Part shown: positions 43,029 through 55,500 of the stretch, piece after piece
How positions within the stretch are numbered: the first letter of the stretch is position 1
How the letters are laid out: every line of letters begins with the position of its first letter
Assembly (NCBI GenBank): GCA_015956445.1
Contig: WIUZ02000008.1
Coordinates: forward strand, 186,001-250,000
Reading direction: 5' to 3'
Origin: Thelephora terrestris
Taxonomy: Eukaryota; Basidiomycota; Agaricomycetes; Thelephorales; Thelephoraceae
DNA: 64,000 nt
Program-made: the position numbers and the translations under genes
Notes under the pieces: model-generated
The model's database searches: none
The model's input: the letters and a program-made list of their open reading frames with translations, nothing else
What the model was told of the DNA's origin: nothing

Positions 43029-43914
43029 CAAAGTGTGGTCGATTTCCAATCGCGTTTTCTTTCGCTGAATGAGATCACACGTGATCAGGTAGAGGTGTAC
43101 CATGTGGACCGTTCGCATATCTTCCGTTCATAACGATCCGCCATCTCCAGGGGGGGGGAGGCATCGGCCTGCTAATCTTATGCAAATCGTATCCAACAGG
43201 AACGAGCGCTTTTGTTTGCCACCGGTTGTTTGTAGTTGTACCGAATAAATACACCCTAAGAGGGCAAATTCCACATTCCAAATCCCGATGGGCCTCCACG
43301 AACTCGCGTATCCACCTTTCCTTAGGCACCCGCCCTGAAATCGCCCAATACAGTTTTTCCTACTATTCACAAGTTTTGTCCCCTGGATTGGTCTTATTCC
43401 ACACGATTAGCAAAGGGATATTGACGCTCGAGGTCATGAGGGCGATTTATAACAGGACTGCAAAACGGTCTATCCAATGTACAGCGTGTGCATCCCCGTG
43501 CACCCTCCATCGGGGTGCCTGAAAGGTCCGATAAGATAAATCTTCGGTCCCTGGAACCCAAAATGGGTCTCACTACTGACGCGTTTGCAGCGCCACATAC
43601 TCTACGGAGGTGTCTAATGATTTATCTGCTTGGCCAAATCCCAAATGCGGAGTGCGTGGCGCCCAGGTGCTGGAACGGGGAGGAACGTGGTGGTGGAGTG
43701 CGAGGTGCGGGCGGTGACGGGGGATGTAGGCTGTGTTGAATACGTTACGGACGTATCTGGATGGTGTGAACTAGTGTGGACCCCAGATAACATGAGGCCG
43801 CTGCGTTAGTACAACCCGGCCGGTGATGGTGGCAATGGGGATAAGGTACGACGGGTGGGTGCCGTCAGGAACCCGAATGGTTTTCAAATGCCTGCCTCTA
43901 AGGGGGAGAAAGGT
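43029..43914. other. Intergenic region, no gene recognised
   Basis: Between the convergent ends of PER1 and the cation transporter gene; short ORFs only. Confidence 0.45.
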
Positions 43915-45848
43915 CTATGGTGCGGTCCGGACCTTCCCTCCGATCGCGTTCACGAGCTCGTAGCAGGCCACGAGGAGTAGTTGACCGGTGAGGTCCATTA
44001 TTGCGGAATGTACTGGCATGGCGTACGTATCTGGGTCGTAGCTTTTGGACCAGAGGAAGTTTGTGAGAAACTTGGCGATGGACAGGGAGGCTCCAACCTG
44101 TCAAATTTGCGTAAGGATAGGAGTCAATGGCGGAGATCAGTCAAGATGCGGATGGTTTTATGACGCGGGAGAGGCTTACCGCGACACAGAAGAACAGGAG
44201 GAAAAACGCGATGAGCAAGAACGGGATCTCTAACCACCCCACACCTTTCAAAACCGCCAAAAACCCGATCTCGATCGGGAGCGTCACAAGGAAAAGTGTT
44301 CCCATGACCAGTTTCAGGCTGGGTTTCCTCCTGCCTTCATCCCACCCGTTCGGGGAGGTTGAGGCAGACGGAAGAGCGGATGCGATGGAGTGAAGAGACG
44401 TTGATATTCGTGAAATCAGAATTGACCCCACACCGCCAGGTAGACCTTCTCTTTATGTCAAAAAGTTACGGAAGCCGAGAGCTTCGACACTCACTGGTAT
44501 TAGCCACTGCGAGCAGCCCGTAATCCATATACCGGTTAACGAACAAATCTAAAACGGCACCAGTACCGTTGCTAATGATCATAGCCCCGAAAAGTGGCGA
44601 CCAGCCTTCCCGGAGGAGAGGTTTCACGTGTGGGTTTTTGTTGGCGAGCACGGCCCAACCGATTGCACTGACGAAAATGGCGATGATGACTATTACGAGG
44701 ACGAAAGGGGTGCGTAGGAAGTTGATATAGATGTACGACACCCCCGCAAGAAGGCAAAGTGTGACGAGGTCGCCCAAGCATGATGCGACAGGAGGAGCGA
44801 TGTTATCTAAAAACGTCGGTGTCGAGGGTAACACTGGAGGATTGCTACTCACCTGGGTCTAGGCCATACTTGTGGCAACCAAGAACGAGAGCACACATAA
44901 AGGAGCCGAGAAATGCACTTGAGAGACAGGCAGCCGACATTGATGATGCAGCTACCACCGCAAACCTAAGCGGCGTTAGCTCTGAGGGCCAAGATAAACC
45001 CGTCAACTCACTCGGAGAGTCCAGACGGGGATGACCCTTTCTTGGGGGTTGGATGCGGGTAGATTGGCTTTCTTGCAAAGTGGCTCAAGATGGATACCCC
45101 AATCTCGCGAGCGACCGAGGATGGTTCGGAAGGTGCAGGAGGATCTGGAACTGCAAGTCCGACGAGAAACGCAAAACAGGCGGCGACGAAGGACACCACG
45201 GTGGCTTGTACTTGGAGAAGGATGAGGTTCCCGACAACGATCTCCCTTCTGACACCCTCCGCTTCCAGAGCTCCAGTGTTAGCAGCTGTGCCGAGCCTCG
45301 CTGAAAGGTTCATCTCAAGATTCCCTTTGAGATTGAGGATTACGGGGATGACGATTACGAGTTCATCTATCCGTCTCATGGGCTTCCAGTCCTAGTTGAA
45401 AGCATTCAATTCAGCGGTGAAGCCGCGCAAATCGCGAAGAGTGCTCACGGGGACCTTCTCCATCAACTTTCCAGTGAACATGATGCCTACTGTTGTGAAC
45501 AAGAGCGTAGGTACGGTCTATTGGGCATGAAGTGTTTTAGTGGGCAGCTGGCGGATGACCACTCACTTCTATGACGACATTCTTGACTTGCTGCCAAACG
45601 TCGATGCCTTTACTGAGGCTGAGGGAACGTCTGTGAGCAAGTCCAGGTCTGCGTCGAGAGCCTGAAACGAGCAGACCCCTTCCAGCGTCGTCGTCATCGT
45701 CGTCGGAAGATTCTGAGTCGTGATCAATGGGATGGGTGACCTTAAGGGGGGTCATCGCAATCTCCTCAAGGTCGACCATTTCGACATCCTCATCGTCTTC
45801 AGTGTCACTGAAAGACGGTTTGGGCGACGAGTGGCCCAGTTCGTCCAT
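43915..45848 (-). CDS. SLC41/MgtE-type divalent cation transporter, seven exons
   Basis: Exons 45848-45567, 45517-45449, 45391-45012, 44965-44853, 44806-44495, 44448-44180 and 44097-43915; 535 residues; introns 46-82 bp. An acidic cytosolic N-terminus (about 1-85) precedes two related membrane repeats. First repeat: TVGIMFTGKLMEK, then LNLKGNLEMNLSARLGTAANTG. Link: HKYGLDPDNIAPPVASCLGDLVTL. Second repeat: LPGGVGSILISRISTSLH and the end WSKSYDPDTYAMPVHSAIMDLTGQLLLV. The Gly/Asn/Asp-rich signatures line the pore in this family, which moves Mg2+ and similar ions, usually at the plasma membrane. The acceptor of the fifth intron (AAAGAG|AAGG) is weak and chosen by frame. Confidence 0.88.
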
Positions 45849-46121
45849 CGTCGTTGGTGTTGAGTGGTGCGGTGAGCGAACGTCGAGGTCGTCACTCAGG
45901 CCCGCTTTGTTGTTTCACGACCACGAACCAGCGCGTGCACCCGTCGCGGACAGGTCGTTCACCCGACACTCCACATTTTCTCACTATTTTTGCCCTCGAC
46001 CCGCCGGTAAGACGATACGCGGGGAAATTATTTACAAATTATCTCGCATTTCGCCAGTCGTCGCCGGTACTTTGCGACGGGAAACGAGTGGCACGAGTCG
46101 TTTGACCACTGATGCGACATA
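45849..46121. promoter_or_regulatory. Divergent promoter between the cation transporter gene and ADA3
   Basis: 273 bp between the two start codons, transcribed in opposite directions. No clear TATA box. Inferred from layout. Confidence 0.45.
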
Positions 46122-48247
46122 ATGTCGTCGATCCTCTCTCCATACCCTTCATCTCCTCCTCTGCTCTCTTCTCTCATCAGAGACCCTCCGGATGCCATAC
46201 CGCCCATCGACGACCTCCAGGCCCTCCAGGCCGAGCTCAAGCTTCTCCAGCAGAAGGCCAACGAGCGCGCAAAGAAGGCTGGCAATGACCTCAAGGCGAT
46301 CGAGGAATCCATGCGTCGGATGAAAGAAAAGGAAAAGGGCAAGGCCAGAGCAGTCGAGAAAGTTAGGAAAGATAGGGCTTGTGCGTGTTTTCGTGTCCGG
46401 TTTCCGATCCGAACCTCGTTGGATGTTAATGTCGTCTGTCCCACTTGACCAGACACGCCTACCGTGAATGGCGACGATGGTCGGCTATCTGTCTCATCTG
46501 TGCCTTCTGTCAAGGCTAGCTATGGAGCTTCGCATACGACAAATGGTGTCCATTCATCCCGGTCCTCCCTCGACCCCCGACCGTCGTGAGTCAGCCACGC
46601 TGCCGCCTTGGTGGCGCCAACGCTAAATTTCCGATCCCAGAATATCCGATGAGCTCAAAAAGAAAAAAAAGAAGCGCAAAAGAGATGACGGAAGTGATGT
46701 TGAACTAGGTAAGTGTTCGCATATCTTCTTCGTATACCGGACATACGAGCATTCTGCAGAGCCCCAGAAAATGCGGAAACCATCACCGGCGTTATCACAA
46801 TCGCTTCCGCCATCCCACAAACCCTCCAAGACCACAGTTTCACACTCATCAACGAAGGTGAATTGATTGACCACTCGACCTTCCACCGAATCTCAAGCAT
46901 TCCAGGTATCACATGCCATCGCAGCCCCTGACTGGTCTCTCCCATCCTCGCAGAGCTTGGGTGTTACAAAACCCCCGGCGCTACCTCCACCGCTGCCTGG
47001 CCCAAGCAAACCAACAGAGGTCAAGGATGACTTCAGCCGATCAAAGGCACCGCCACAAGTCCTTGTCACTACTTTCTACGCCAGCATCGAACCATGGCTG
47101 CGGCCGATCAAGGAAGAAGACATAGGCTTTCTGGAATTCAACGGAGATGAGGTTGAGCCGTTTGTCGTTCCTAAACTCGGTCGACACTACGCCGATGTTT
47201 GGGAAGAGGAGGACATCGCTTCCTATGGTGCACCTCTTCAAAGCACATTGGCTGCTCGTGTGTCAAGCATATCAACAACACCGCCTAAGGGCAAATGGGA
47301 TCCCTCCACGCTGACCGAACCAGACCTACTATCAGAGGAAAGAGGTCACGGGCCATTGACCGAAAGGCTTGTTAGCGCCTTGCTGTCGATCCCTAACGCT
47401 GAATGGCGAGGCGTAAAGGCCGCCGAGGATGCGATGGAGGGTCGTCCTGCAAATGGCGCGACAGCAGCAGCAGGGAAGGAGAAGTTATCCGCGATAGAGT
47501 TGGAACAAAGGCTACGAGACACGATGCGTTATCATGGCCTTCTAGATTCAAACGTAAGTGATTCATGTATCATCTCATCCTCTCTTCTCGATGTTCTTTT
47601 GACCGGTGTTTTCCCCGTTGGCCTGACAGCCGGACTATTCAGAAGCCGTTGACGATCCCATTGCTAGCGCTCTACGTCAATCTCAAGAAGAGTTGCGCCG
47701 TGTGCTTGCAACCAATAAGGCGCGAAAGGAGCGCCTTGTGGAGATTGCCCGTGACAGGTTGGCGCACCAAGAGTACATGGAGGCCCGTGATTCGCTGGAC
47801 AAAAACATAACGACGGTTTACGCGAAGCTGCAAAAGAAAGATGCGCCAAAGACGGTCAAGAAGAAGAAGAAGGGCGTCGTCTCGGCAAACGATCACGCGG
47901 GCTCTGAACCCCCACAGCCGCCGGCGCCGGTGCCATGTCCAGCTGCCTTGGGATTGGGACCAGACGTGGAGAACCAACTGGTGATTCCGGACACGCTGAA
48001 GGACCTCGTGCGGACGAGGAGACAATGGGTCCAGACTGTCGGTGGCGTGTTCGAAACCAAGCAGAAAGAGAATCCGGGTCGGATATGGGGTCTACCACCG
48101 AAGAGCGTGTTCGAGGGGATTGATGAGGAGGTCCGGATCATGCTCGGGAAAGACAGAGAGAAGGGAGATGACGGAGCAGAAGATCCCATGCAGGTCGACG
48201 ACCCTGGCCCTGCCACTTCTGGCAAGCAGTTCAATGGCCTTCATTGA
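46122..48247 (+). CDS. ADA3: ADA3/NGG1, SAGA histone acetyltransferase adaptor subunit
   Basis: Exons 46122-46380, 46453-46585, 46641-46708, 46760-46857, 46906-47553 and 47630-48247; introns 72, 55, 51, 48 and 76 bp; 607 residues. An N-terminal coiled coil (LQALQAELKLLQQKANERAKK) is followed by a Lys-rich nuclear signal (ELKKKKKKRKR). The C-terminal Ada3 domain has LEQRLRDTMRYHGLLDSN, PDYSEAVDDPIASALR, QEELRRVLATNKARKERL and RDSLDKNITTVYAKLQKKD. In yeast and animals Ada3 joins Gcn5 and Ada2 in the SAGA/ADA module that acetylates histone H3. The length and domain order match the family. Confidence 0.92.
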
Positions 48248-49224
48248 GGTGTGGTCTCGGTGTCCATTGGTATGGACCTTTCCCCGTCATGGTTCACCAT
48301 ACCAACTTTTTGAGTCTCAATTTCGCAATCTTCTCCTATCAACACCAAATACATCCCTCCTTTCATTTGCTCTGATTGATGTATACTATATACCTTACGT
48401 CCCCCCCCCCCCCCCCACATTCTTCGCACGCAAGAGCAGTTTCATGTATACGATATGTTTTTTTCACTCTTATGCTGTCGGGCTGTGTCGGTCTTTTTCC
48501 TTACCCACACGCGAAGTAATATGATGGTAATCGCTACATGGAAACTCTCTCACACACACCACGTTCTGGGCTAGCGGGACGCCTCCGTTCTCCGCTCTCC
48601 ATGCTCCGCTCTGCATTCCTGCTGCCGCTCTTCTCAGACTTGGACCTGTCACAGGAAAACCTGCTGCTTCCTTTCTTCGCTCCCCTGAAAATTCCCTTCC
48701 ATACCCGACCTGTTCCTCCTCTTAGAATGGATTACTAAACTCGTTTCGTAGAACACAGGCACGAGCCGAGATATGGGTGTAATCCATTACCAAGGTCAGG
48801 TGCTCCCGGCCCCCGGTAAATCATCCCAAGAGGAAATAAGAAAACGGTGGCAGTCCCCAAGGGACAAACAGAAGAAACGGGACGATTCAGTATTGTAGTT
48901 TGAACGCGCCTTTATCGATTATCACTCTGTGACACGCGTTTCACGTTTCAAGTTTGAATTCTCCCTTTGAAGCGAGTTGAACCCATATAGCCCACTCTAT
49001 CTTCTTTCCTAGGTAAGCGGTCAAATGACGCGGCCGAGGCGGCGCCTCGATCCACCGGACCCTCATATATCACTAAATTACTTCGCGTCGCGTGGGAGAG
49101 GGGGAGGGAGGCAGTGAGTCGCCCACCCGTCGTTTGCAAGACTTCTGGAACCCCCCACAGGAAATCAAATCGAAGCGGCTAATCGAACACGCCCCCGAAA
49201 CTCACTTGGGGGGGTGGGGGAGAA
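48248..49224. other. Intergenic region with a poly-C run
   Basis: Between the convergent ends of ADA3 and RPA34. Contains a run of 16 C at 48401-48416; no gene seen. Confidence 0.5.
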
Positions 49225-50217
49225 TCAGGGTTTCCCGGCCTTTGGTTTCTTCGTCGTCGTCTTCTTCTGGCCACCGATGATCTTGGAGCCTTTTTTGGGC
49301 TTCTGGGTTGCGACGGGTGGATCCTCCTCCTGGTCTACGTCCATGGTCGATGACGAGCCGGTGGCAGGTGGGGCGGGAACCAGGGTAGAAGATCCGTAAG
49401 GCGTGTAACGATGTTTGAACCTTTCGACCAGGTAGGAATGCCGCGGTGGATTCTGGTATAATACCGCCGGGCTCTGGACGTTGGGCGTTGGCGGTGAAGC
49501 CGCCAAAACGAGCCTTCGCGTGATTGGTTTCGGGCCTGTCGTGTCGAAGTTAAATATATATATATAAATTCGCACTGGTTCGAATGATCACATATGGGGC
49601 TCTCACCGAGATGAAGTTTGCCGTCTTTAGATTTCCGAGGCAAGAGACAAGAAAGGGCGTTCATCTCGTCCCCGCCGATCTGGTCGCGATCAACGTCGTC
49701 GGCGCCGCGGTCGCCGAGAGACCATAGGTCGTATGTCTCGTGTTTTCGTTTGATCTGGCCGAGAGTGTGCGTGGATGATGAGGAGGGGGCGTTGAAAACG
49801 GCGTCGTTGAGGTGTTTTGGTTTGATCTAGACGCGAGAAGGATGTTAGATAAGGGTTTGGGTCAGGGTGCCCTCGTCGAACGACCAGAGAAGCCCTAGGA
49901 CTAGATGCAAGGAAAGGCCAGAGCCAGTGACCAGACTGGGAGAAGGGGGAAAGAAGAGGGGGAGGGTGAGCTTTCAGAAGAGGACATACCGAGTTAGGGA
50001 CCCTGACTAACCACAGCTCGATATTCTTATCGTCCTGTACGAAGTTCCAGTCAAACTCCCCCGTCTCGATGGCACCGGCCTCGTCGTCGGGTCCACCGAT
50101 GAGAACGGCTCCTTGCGGTGGCTCGAACGCGCATTGGCCCTTTGTGCTTCGTTGAGGCGGGTGATGCGTCGGGGTCTCGAACTCGGAGTCGGACGAGGAG
50201 GCTTCAGACGATGACAT
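49225..50217 (-). CDS. RPA34: RNA polymerase I subunit RPA34 (RPA34.5 family)
   Basis: Exons 50217-49990, 49826-49607 and 49535-49225; introns 163 and 71 bp; 252 residues. Marks of the family: an acidic/Ser-rich head, CAFEPPQGAVLIGG, then NIELWLVRVPNSV|IKPKHLNDAVF (the ELWLIRxPxxx...L signature, across a splice), a loop with YDLWSLGD, and LLPRKSKDGKLHL. A KPITRRLVLAASPPTP strand and a Pro/Lys-rich basic tail follow. RPA34 pairs with RPA49 through a TFIIF-like dimer on Pol I and helps rRNA elongation in the nucleolus. An in-frame upstream ATG at 50232 would add five residues. Confidence 0.75.
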
Positions 50218-50920
50218 GCCGTGTACACGCACGAGATTAGAACCGAGAAAAGGAACGATTTTGGAGGTGTGGTTGGGAGATTGCGAAAAAAAAAAAACTT
50301 TTCTTCGTCACACACTCCCCCAAGTCGTGATGATGATCGAAAGATGCTGTTGAATCCTCTCACTGGTCGCCGACCGCCGTGGATCTGCTACTGAGCGCTT
50401 AAACGACGGATGGCGGTGTAGTGATTGGCGGCTTCGTTGAGGGGTGGGGTGTTGTGTGCACGAGAATCGCAAGTCAGCAAGTTGGGACAAAACGAAGGCA
50501 CAAACATCTGTTTATTCAGAACGAAAAGTTAACATCCTTGAAGACCCCTCATGGGCTTAACTTCCACAATCAAAGGAAACAGGATGGATAAAAATAGAAA
50601 GAGACCAAAGGAGTGACATGAAAGGGATGTAAATTGGGGAGGGGGATGGGGAGCGCGGAGAGGGGGGGACGACGACGGCGTACTCATGTACAGATCGAAA
50701 GCGGATAGAAGGCAGAGTTTTAACCTGTAGGTGGATAAAGCGAGAAGATGCAACTAACTAATGGTACGTACGAGTACTATACATGAATCCGATAGAGAGG
50801 ACAGGGAACGGACGGCATGAACTAGATGTAGGTAACGGAGCGAAAGGTGTGGGGTGAATTAAGACCTAGACCATAGGGAAGAGGGGGGTATCCGGGAAAA
50901 GCTCGTCGTCGTCGTCGTTA
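50218..50920. other. Intergenic region, no gene recognised
   Basis: Between the RPA34 start and the end of the oxidoreductase gene, both on the minus strand. Confidence 0.45.
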
Positions 50921-52533
50921 TCATGGCAGCCTGAACACGAGTTTCTCGGCACTGACCCGCCCTTGTATCATGTGCTGGAAGCCGTCGTTGATGTTCTCCA
51001 GCCCCCCTTCCCACAAATGCACCTTCATCGGCCGCAAGAGTCCCCTGCGCAAGTGGTCCGGCAGCGTGGTCCGGAGGTACTCCACCAGTTGTACCCGATC
51101 GGCCGGATCCGCCTCGTAGGTCTTGCCCATCATCATGTACGGCCTGCCGAACACGGAGTACAACATCGTGGCTGCTCGAATTGGAAGAGGAGATAAGCGT
51201 GGGTATAAAAGTGTGAAAACAGGGAAAAAAGAGCCGGCGGGAACGGGAGCAGTTATATCACGTACATTGAACGGTCACGTCTTTCCTCAACCTTCTGATG
51301 TAAGGTGCCTCATGTTGGACTAACATCAATCGCCCGCCGCCGGGACCAAAGGCCTTGATGCAAATCAGTTGACTTTCTTCTTCGCTGTAGGCATCCAATA
51401 CGATGTGGATCGAGTCACCCGTGACATCCTTTATCTTCTTTACGATATTGGGGTCCCTATACTGTGCAAACGTTTCAATACAGAAGTTTTTAGCACACAG
51501 ACCCTGAGAGCGAAACTGGGAGAGGAGTGGAGTATAGAGAAAAAAACCTGACGTACGTTGAACACAGCCTTTGCCCCCAACCTACGCATGAGCCCATGGT
51601 TACGTGGAGATGCTGTGGTGACCACGCTGAAACCAGACAGGCGAGCAAGCTGGATTGCGAAGTGGCCAACCGCAGTGCTTCCCCCGTACACGAGAATCTG
51701 TACCCAAAAGAAGTGTTATTGAAGAATCAGAACCGTATTCATGCGAACTCCGTGCGGAGTCGCGACGGAGGCTTACCCAAGGTTGGTTCGGCACTTGGCT
51801 CGGGTATTGGACGAGGCCTAGCCGTTTAGGGTGGAACATCGCCTGGATGCAAGTGAGGACGCCAACCGAGACCGTCACCGCCTCCTCGTAACTGATAGAG
51901 TCCGGGATCCTCCAAGTAATGGCCGCATCGGCCTTGACGTACTCAGCAAAGGCACCCTGGTCCTTGTGGACACCTGTTCCTCCGTAAAAATGACGGCGTG
52001 AGATTCGGATTAGACCTGTGAGGATGTTCTCTACTCACCTCCATGGACAATACCCGCAACACGATCACCGACTCGAAGGGAAAAATTCGGGTCTTGCCTT
52101 GGCCCAATTTTCACGACTTCGCCCGCGTAATCTGCTCCGCAGATCGTTCCAGCATCTACGTTGAAGAAATCGACAGCGGTAAGCACGTGGAGCCGGGGAG
52201 AACAGACGAAGAGGGCTTACTGCAGATGAACTTGAGGTCTGTTAAGGGGGGAAAAGAAGGGAGAGGGGGGGCTCATAAGCGAACGTTCAGCCGGTCCCAA
52301 TGACAGCACACGCACGTTTCCAATCCGTCGGGTTTATAGCTATGGCCTTGACTTGAACCAAGATTTCATTATCACCAGGAATCGCGACGGGCACCTGTTG
52401 AACCAGAGCAGTCCGGTTCTGAATTCTGATCGTCATCAAAGCCTGATATTGGGGGGGAGCGGTGCTGGCGTGGAAGACCTACCGGTTGGGTGACCACCGC
52501 TTTCATGAGGGGCGGCACATCTTGGGGAGACAT
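50921..52533 (-). CDS. MDR-family NAD(P)H-dependent oxidoreductase (enoyl-reductase-like), eight exons
   Basis: Exons 52533-52483, 52442-52316, 52238-52221, 52155-52039, 51973-51777, 51697-51557, 51461-51266 and 51171-50921; 365 residues. Exon 3 is only 18 nt and intron 1 only 40 bp. The GroES-like part shows NEILVQVKAIAINPTDWKH, CGADYAGEVV and VGDRVAGIVHGG; the Rossmann part shows ILVYGGSTAVGHFAIQLA for NAD(P) binding and HIVLDAYSEEES. The catalytic-zinc ligands of true alcohol dehydrogenases are not evident, which fits the trans-enoyl reductase / zinc-binding-oxidoreductase-like branch common in fungi. Substrate unknown. No biosynthetic gene neighbours. Confidence 0.88.
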
Positions 52534-55500
52534 GGAGGGTGTGGCAGCGGAAGGGAGCGAGCAAGCGCGGAAAGTGGGTCGCAGCACGACAACCTTATAT
52601 TCTTATAGAGAAGAGAACCAATGCGGCAAAGGGATAGAAAATCAAATTGATGTAAACAGGTTGCGTCCTTGGGGGTGCCGGCACGCTTCCACCCGCTGTC
52701 ACCCAGCCAGGGCCGCGCGGGAATTGTGAGCTTGAAATGGCGCGAACGTCCGAAAGTTGGGCACAAATAGCCGAGGGGGCTGCTCCACGTTACGGCAGAT
52801 CCGAACAAAACATAAAGATCCACAGTCGCCGGTGAGATGACTGTGTGGGTATGGGGGGGATTCTGAGGGGGGGGACTAGCGCGTTCGGAGCCCAAAAAAG
52901 ACTGAGTGCGTTGAGCCGGTTATACGAGAGCGTTGGGTTCGATAAGGTACATGTGATGGGTCGATCACACCAATAAAAAGATGGCATGCGCTCGGTTTTA
53001 GCCGCGCGCGCCGCGTTCCAGGCTAGTGATCACTTCTGTCACAATGCTGCGTAAAAGGCAGCCGGCGAGAGTTCCGAGGGAAAGGATCCAAGGAACGGAC
53101 AACATTATTTTTTGTTTCCTCAAAGGGAATATACGAGCATCATCTCCGAACGGAGCCAGCGGAAGAAATGTAGAAACGGAAGAAATGACCGATCAGCCTG
53201 GGGGTTCCGGGTTCGCGGATCGGTTTCCTTGAAAACTTGAAGCGGAGGAAAATCGGAAATATCTTCCGCGCGCGTTACACTTTCTAAGAATATAAAACGG
53301 GAGTTTCCTGCTCATCCTATTCAGCGTGTCTGTACACACCCATGCCAGCGGATCAGATCTCAGATCTATAAAGGATCTCCCCGCCCAAGGTCAGGCGGAT
53401 AGGGGCTGCGAAACAGCGATGAAGTAACAAGCTTTCGAGGGATAAGAGACTGAATAGTGAGCGCCTCAGCGTCCAGGTTCGAACGTCCGAACCGTTTCCC
53501 TCACTCGAACTCACCTTTACCCAATACCCTATACCGCTAACTCCGCCTCGAGGTCCACTATGGAGAACTGATGAGATCTGAGCCTGCGGCAAGTTATACT
53601 TCAATACAAACCGTCTCTCGCTTTTCGTTTCTTGAATTGGGTCCCATCAGGTGGTTGGGAGGACTGTGTGTATGCGTTTGTACCCGTGACGCTCGGTGGC
53701 AATCGCAGTCTTACGTACACACTGTCCCCGCCTCGGCCTCCCTCGGCCAATTTGCTCAGACCGTCGAATTCTCTCCAAGAACGGCTTCGGCTTCTGGCAT
53801 TTCACCCAACCGTTTCCTGAGCTCGGGTCATCAGTTACTTATTGCTTTCCCAAAGGCAAAAAGCCTGTGCTTCTCGTGATACGATTTGGTCACTCATACG
53901 AAACCTCCCCCCTCCCCACTCGCGCCTTACGACGGCCGTAACGCTTCCCCAGTGGCCGAAGCTTCACGGCGCGTATCCGTCTTGTGCCTCCCTTCCGCTT
54001 CCATTCCTCTGACGACGTCGGAGAATGAAAAAATATCGGCGCAACGAATCAGAATACTTATGACCCGATCGTCTGGTCCCTTGGGCCAATCCCCCCTTTC
54101 ATGGACAATCCGAATGTGGGGGTTCGTTTGCCGTTAAGTGGTCAATCCAAGTCTTAACGGCGCAATCCAACGCACACCCTGTAAAGAGAGGCCCTTGGTC
54201 GCAGTGGGCACACAACGCCACCCAGGCGGAACCGGCGCGACGGAGATATCCTGATGATTCTGGCTGTTTAGCGACACAAATTAGAGCTTGGAACGTAAAC
54301 AAGGGAGAGAACTCGGCTTGCCGCACGCCACTAGCGACGAATACAAGGGCTTTCAACAATGATTTTACTGTTCAGGATGTGTGCGAACAGGAACAGCGCA
54401 ACGGACGTTGAACCACATCCGGATGAAGTCCCAGACGAAACTCGGATAGTCCCCACGTCCCCATGTGAGAGGGACCCATACTATCCTATACGTCCGCTGG
54501 GTGCGCTTTGCACATCACGAGGCAGGGGCGGTCGCACAAATTCGATGATAATCCACAGCTTCGTTCCCAATGAGGAATCGTTTTTATTCGCCTTCTGACA
54601 CCGGAGATTCTGATTAACCGAAACGACATCACCGGGTTAGCGTCCCCTTTATCGGAAGCTATACTGTACCGGACAATGGGAGGGGAGAGGCTCGTTAACG
54701 AGAGAGTCGATCAGAGCTCTAAACCTTCCTTGTGCTCAAGTCAGGTGCGTGCCCTTTCTGGTGCTCGGTTGGCCGACTGCCCTTTCTTCCGATTGGGTGC
54801 ATCTCGAGAGCAGATCTGCGCAGATTCTTCTGTAAACCTGTCATCAGCGGCGTGTCATCAACGACATGTTGAATGGAAGGAGGCAGAGGTCCGGTTGCCA
54901 CACACCCCCCTCACAAGCACATCTTGACAAATTTGACCGTAGAAAAGAAGTCGATTTCTCCTGGTGGTTTCGCAACAGAATAAATTCTGGGTGAGCTCGC
55001 ATGACGTCATCAAGTCCCTCACATACCACCCAAATTATACCGCAATCGGCCGGAAGCAAAGAGCAGGTGGAAACAGAGACAGCCGGGTCGAACCGTCGCT
55101 AATAGGCGGTTCGGGTTCTTCCTCCTTTTTTGAGAAACTGCAGGGCCCGTGGAACTCATCTGATCTCTTGGTGGTAATATCTTGCCGTTGTGGAATCTGA
55201 GAAGCGAAAGAATGACAGCGAAGTTGGAGAGTTGTTTCACCGCATTGCATTCTCCAACTGTGATGGTGGGAATCCCCAGCGTCGCCCGGAACGGTTCGCC
55301 GATGGCTTTATGACCTCCCCTCAGTCGGGCTGCGAGGATTGTGGGTAGGGAGGCGTTTTCTTTTCCGCTGTGCCGGATGAGACTTGCCAGTATTTGGTCG
55401 GTCTCGAAGGGAGGGGAACCAACCTTGGGCAAAGAGATTTTGCTAGAAACTTTGCCCAGACCCCTGGCGCTCCCTCCACCCCCTTCAGAAGGGTCCTGGG